Part shown: in pieces, positions 60,691-64,000 of the stretch
How positions within the stretch are numbered: the stretch's first letter is position 1
How the letters are laid out: each line of letters opens with the position of its first letter
Source of the DNA: Planococcus citri
Lineage: Eukaryota > Arthropoda > Insecta > Hemiptera > Pseudococcidae
NCBI RefSeq assembly: GCF_950023065.1
Contig: NC_088681.1
Location: forward strand, 30,848,836 to 30,912,835
Reading direction: 5' to 3'
DNA length: 64,000 bases
Notes under the pieces: generated by a model
What the model was told of the DNA's origin: nothing
What the model saw: only the letters and a program-made list of their open reading frames with translations
Database searches by the model: none
Position numbers and translations under genes: made by a program

Positions 60691-62270
60691 GTAACCATTC
60701 GTCCATTCTGAAGCTAAAAATATACTCACCATTTCAAATAGGTAAAGTTACAAACTCTGCATCGTTAAAATCACCTCCCAGATATAATTAATTAGAAATT
60801 AAAACACGTACCTATTGAAAAGCAAAAAAAAGCCATCAGTGATAAATCGTTATATTTATATTCAACAATTAATATCTGCATCCCGGAAATGATAGTACAT
60901 CAAAAAAACTAACCTACCTATTAAAATCGCAAAACAGATTAGGAAAGCAACAAAATAGGTATAACTAAACACATTTCTGAAATAATCAACTTAGACCTTT
61001 ATAGTTCAATTGGTAGGCCTACATCCAACAGCTGTCAAGAAAAAAACGCAATTTCTAATGATTAAAAGTTCATTGAAAAATAAAATTCATGCCGTGAGCA
61101 TAAAAAATTGTACACGAATTCTTATTCACACGAGCCAGCTGCTACAAAGAAACAAACATTGAGAACGAATTCAGTAGGAATCATTTTTGAAAACAGGTTT
61201 TCCAGCTAATAGGCAAGTTATCCACACACCTTAATTTCGACGCCAATTTTTTTGCTTCTAGTTCTCAATGAACTTGAACCTTAATGTTATCGAACATATC
61301 AACAACCTCATACGCATTTATTCTTTTTCCTAACTTGATTTTTATTTTGCATGTTTATAGGTACCTATAACTTCGTATGTATTTGGTCAAAGTAGATACT
61401 CAATTAATTTATTGTTTACGTTTAATGGTACGAACAGACATCTAATTTTGGTTAGTGTTCTATTTTCGAATGCAGGATATTATATTACGTAATTATAAAA
61501 AGATTATTTTAAAGAAGTTCAAGTCAAAAAAATAATAAAAGTATTAATTTTATTGAATTTTGTAAATTAATTTTTTTTATTCAATAATCTGTAATTCATT
61601 GGATTCGTGGGGAAAATGCCACTAAAATTTTCAAAATCGAGATTTCATCGCCTGATCAAACTCATATTTTTTTGCAATGATCGAACCATAAAGTCTTTCA
61701 CCTCTTCTGCAAATACCATCAAGACGAGATAAGATACGATGATGCTTTGAAAATGTTATTCATTCCGATATCAAACAGATAAAAATAATTTTCAAAATAA
61801 ACGAGTAATTAACCATAAACCATTCACAAGTGCAATTAGTGAAATTCAAATATATATTTATTCGAACTCGTGAACTCTCTCCCACAAAGAACCAATATCT
61901 ATCGAAGTACGAGAATCCCCGTGAAAACTTCAGATAAGCTAACCAATAGTTATGTAAAAGAATCATTAATTTGAAAAGAAAAAATCAAAATGCGGTACAA
62001 TTAAAAATTTTAATTTAATTCAAAACAATAAATTACAAAGATACAAATGCATGTGGTTGAATAGAGTTTGGAGAGATTTTTTAAAAATAAGAAGTGGTAA
62101 ATATACAATACACAAAATAATGGTCGTAAAAAATTTAGGAAACAATGAATTTAATTTAAACTGTCTTTCTCGTCTGATCACCGTGACAGAGACATGGGCT
62201 ACATTTTAATCAGTTCGTTCATCTTTCAAAAGTTGATAGGAAAACGTAAGAAACTAGGTAGGTTTCAGAT
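60691..62270. other. Region downstream of gene 3
   Basis: A/T-rich. An AATAAA on the minus strand near 61857-61862 is a possible end for gene 3. Nothing else recognised. Confidence 0.45.
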
Positions 62271-62280
62271 ACCTTGATTA

Positions 62281-63207
62281 TTAAAATCCTTGATTGATGC
62301 CTTGTCCCAATGATTGACCGCCGAGTCCACCTTGTTGACCTAATCCTTGGCCACCGAATCCTCCTTGTTGTCCTCCTAATCCTTGTTGTCCTAATCCTCC
62401 TTGTTGTCCTAATCCTTGGCCACCAAATCCTCCTTGTTGACCTAATCCTTGGCCGCCTAATCCTCCTTGTTGTCCTAATCCTTGGCCGCCTAATCCTCCT
62501 TGTTGTCCTAACCCTTGGCCACCAAATCCACCTTGTTGTCCACCTAATCCTTGACCACCTAATCCTCCTTGTTGACCACCTAATCCTTGACCACCTAATC
62601 CTTGACCACCTAATCCTCCTTGTTGTCCACCTAAACCTTGGTTGAATCCTCCTAAATCTTGACCTCCACCAAGGCCTTGACCACCACCAATACCTTGGCC
62701 ACCGCCTAATCCTTGTCCGCCACCTAATCCTTGACCACCTCCTAATCCTTGACCACCACCTAAACCTTGGCCTCCAATTCCTTGACCACCAAATCCACCT
62801 TGTCCTCCGCCAATACCTTGACCGCCAAATCCTCCTTCATGATGTCCACCATGATGAGGTGGTGGAATATGGTGAGGTTTGTGTTCCTCATGATGATGTG
62901 GTGGCGGAGGTGGAATATGATGAGGGGGTTTATGTTCATGGTGTGGTGGTGGTGGTATGTGGTGAGGTTTGTGTTCTTCGTGATGATGTGGTACATGATG
63001 AGGGGGTTGATGGTGATGCTCGTGATGAGGGGGTGGTGGAGGTATATGGTGATGCTCCTTATGCTCATGATGAGGAGGTGGGGGTGGTATATGGTGATGC
63101 TCCTTATGCTCATGATGATGGGGTGGTGGGGGTGGTATATGATGGTGCTCATGGTGTGGTGGTTCATGAGCGAGGACCGCCATTACACAACAACTTAACA
63201 CCACGAT
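62281..63207 (-). CDS. Secreted His/Pro- and Gly/Gln-rich protein 3, exon 2
   Basis: Exon 2 begins after acceptor TTTTTTTTCAG (ending at 63208) with IVVLSCCVMAVLA, the hydrophobic core of a signal peptide, in the same phase as genes 1 and 2. About 308 residues follow to TAA at 62283-62281. Residues ~14-123 are His/Pro repeats of the form HHEHKEHHHIPPPPP. Residues ~124-308 switch abruptly to Gly/Gln repeats of the form GGQGLGGQQGG, about 25 units. No Cys occurs after the signal region and no named domain is present. A His-dense half could bind metal ions or respond to pH; a GQGLGG half resembles flexible glycine-rich structural proteins of insects. Cuticle, egg covering, silk or secreted glue are all possible; the sequence does not decide. 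The first exon is probably at 63841-63855. Confidence 0.75.
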   Translation of the reverse strand: MVVLSCCVMAVLAHEPPHHEHHHIPPPPPHHHEHKEHHHIPPPPPHHEHKEHHHIPPPPPHHEHHHQPPHHVPHHHEEHKPHHIPPPPHHEHKPPHHIPPPPPHHHEEHKPHHIPPPHHGGHHEGGFGGQGIGGGQGGFGGQGIGGQGLGGGQGLGGGQGLGGGQGLGGGQGIGGGQGLGGGQDLGGFNQGLGGQQGGLGGQGLGGQGLGGQQGGLGGQGLGGQQGGFGGQGLGQQGGLGGQGLGQQGGLGGQGLGQQGGFGGQGLGQQGGLGQQGLGGQQGGFGGQGLGQQGGLGGQSLGQGINQGF

Positions 63208-63840
63208 CTGAAAAAAATAAATAAATTTGAATTGTAGTTTTCAATTTCAGGCAAAAAATAATAATGAGATACATTTTTAAAATCTACGTACATCATGTGT
63301 AGTGAAAGAGGGGGGGTCAAAATTAATTCTTTTTTTTAATTTTTTGAGATAAATGAACAGGCGAAGAAACATTTGAACAGAATAACTTCATGATCTCTTG
63401 TTCAACAGACCCATTTCAAATTTCATTCAAAAAATATATAAATTCCCCACATTTTTCACTAGGTGTACTTTGGCATAATAGGTATCTAAATCAACGCACA
63501 AAATTTCTATAATCCAAGTTGATTCAATATAGCTAGAGATATTTTATTGAAATATTTAACACGCACAATTTATGAAATTCAAAGCAGATGTGACGTACCA
63601 ACCGGTTTTAAAAAATATTTTAGAACTGTGTTCGCAAATAAACAGGAATGAGGGATGGAAAATACTTGAAATGGGGCGAAAAAAAGGTTGGATAATTTTT
63701 CCAAAGTAACTTTGTGTACTGTGATGACTTATCAGAGAAATTTTCCAAATGTAAATGTAGGAAATTGTACCGCAAAAATATACATGAAACATGATTCGTA
63801 AAAATGTCGAAAACTTAGACTGAAAGAAACTAATTATTAC
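63208..63840 (-). other. Probable intron 1 of gene 3
   Basis: A/T-rich, bounded by the acceptor at 63208. Its extent depends on the exon 1 call. A 114-codon frame crossing it is taken as chance. Confidence 0.4.
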
Positions 63841-63855
63841 CACTATGACAAACAT
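63841..63855 (-). CDS. Possible exon 1 of protein 3 (MFVIV)
   Basis: TCAACA precedes ATG at 63855-63853. Five codons then meet a weaker donor, GTAATA. Joined in phase 0 across 633 bp it gives MFVIV-IVVLSCCVMAVLA, a good signal peptide, and the exon is 15 bases long as in gene 1. A TATA-like TTTATATGG lies about 80 bp upstream. The true exon could instead lie beyond the right edge. Confidence 0.4.
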
Positions 63856-64000
63856 TGTTGAGAAAAAATATACAGCCGTTTTGAATTCTGTAGCGAACAA
63901 CTCGCTTTAAAAAATCCCAGTAGGTATACCATATAAAAAAATCGTAAGAAAATGAAAAAATTGAATGTTTTAAAACAAAAGATAGGTAGGTAACTCTTTC

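Noticed and set aside
62310..63224. Long plus-strand frames and alternative minus frames over gene 3
   Set aside because: Repetitive coding DNA stays open in several frames; only one gives a signal peptide with the shared splice phase.
1..64000. CRISPR arrays, operons, phage or bacterial genes
   Set aside because: Tandem repeats here are contiguous satellites without spacers; splice sites, TATA boxes and poly(A) signals show eukaryotic nuclear DNA.

Overview
This is an AT-rich, repeat-dense, gene-poor stretch of animal nuclear DNA. Genes are split by GT-AG introns, AATAAA signals follow genes, and DNA transposons and a Jockey-type retrotransposon are present. Short GGTA/TACC runs are scattered everywhere, and signal-peptide-bearing Pro/His/Gly-rich proteins of the kind insects secrete are encoded. 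An insect is the best fit, possibly a hemipteran such as a mealybug or scale insect. The order-level guess rests on overall style and is weak.

Layout. 1-5.2 kb: a 3,027-bp Foldback-type element with arms of about 957 bp and a perfect 9-bp target duplication. 5.26-7.18 kb: a non-autonomous hAT element with an 8-bp duplication and a 160-bp tandem repeat inside. 7.2-10.6 kb: non-coding sequence richer in CpG. 10.9-11.3 kb: a 398-bp hAT-type MITE carrying seven TATCGATA sites. 12.1-13.3 kb: a decayed Jockey-type reverse transcriptase. 16.2-17.4 kb: tandem copies of a dispersed repeat with a CTGGAGGCTCCAG core. 27.0-27.3 kb: the C-terminal end of a hAT transposase. 35.9-36.3 kb: a roughly 30-bp minisatellite that repeats a perfect IR-1 ecdysone-receptor-type palindrome. 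38.6-41.3 kb: transposons nested inside one another, including an inverted element with Pol III A and B boxes. 44.6-45.5 kb: another inverted-repeat element.

Genes. Only two gene sets look real. At 47.67-49.89 kb lies an intronless 740-residue protein of unknown function whose C-terminal half is about seven repeats of 41-49 residues, each anchored by a Trp. From 53.5 kb to the right edge lies a head-to-tail, minus-strand cluster of three secreted low-complexity proteins: a Pro-rich one, a Pro/His-rich one, and a larger one with a His/Pro half and a Gly/Gln half. They share one architecture: a tiny first coding exon, a phase-0 intron inside the signal peptide, and a second exon with the rest of the protein. 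Two of them also have a strong splice donor just after the stop. A relic between the second and third genes suggests growth by tandem duplication. The middle gene carries a likely single-base frameshift in a C run.

The rest is non-coding: A/T-rich repeat-derived sequence alternating with CpG-containing, higher-complexity islands. I see no rRNA, no convincing intact tRNA and no CRISPR array.
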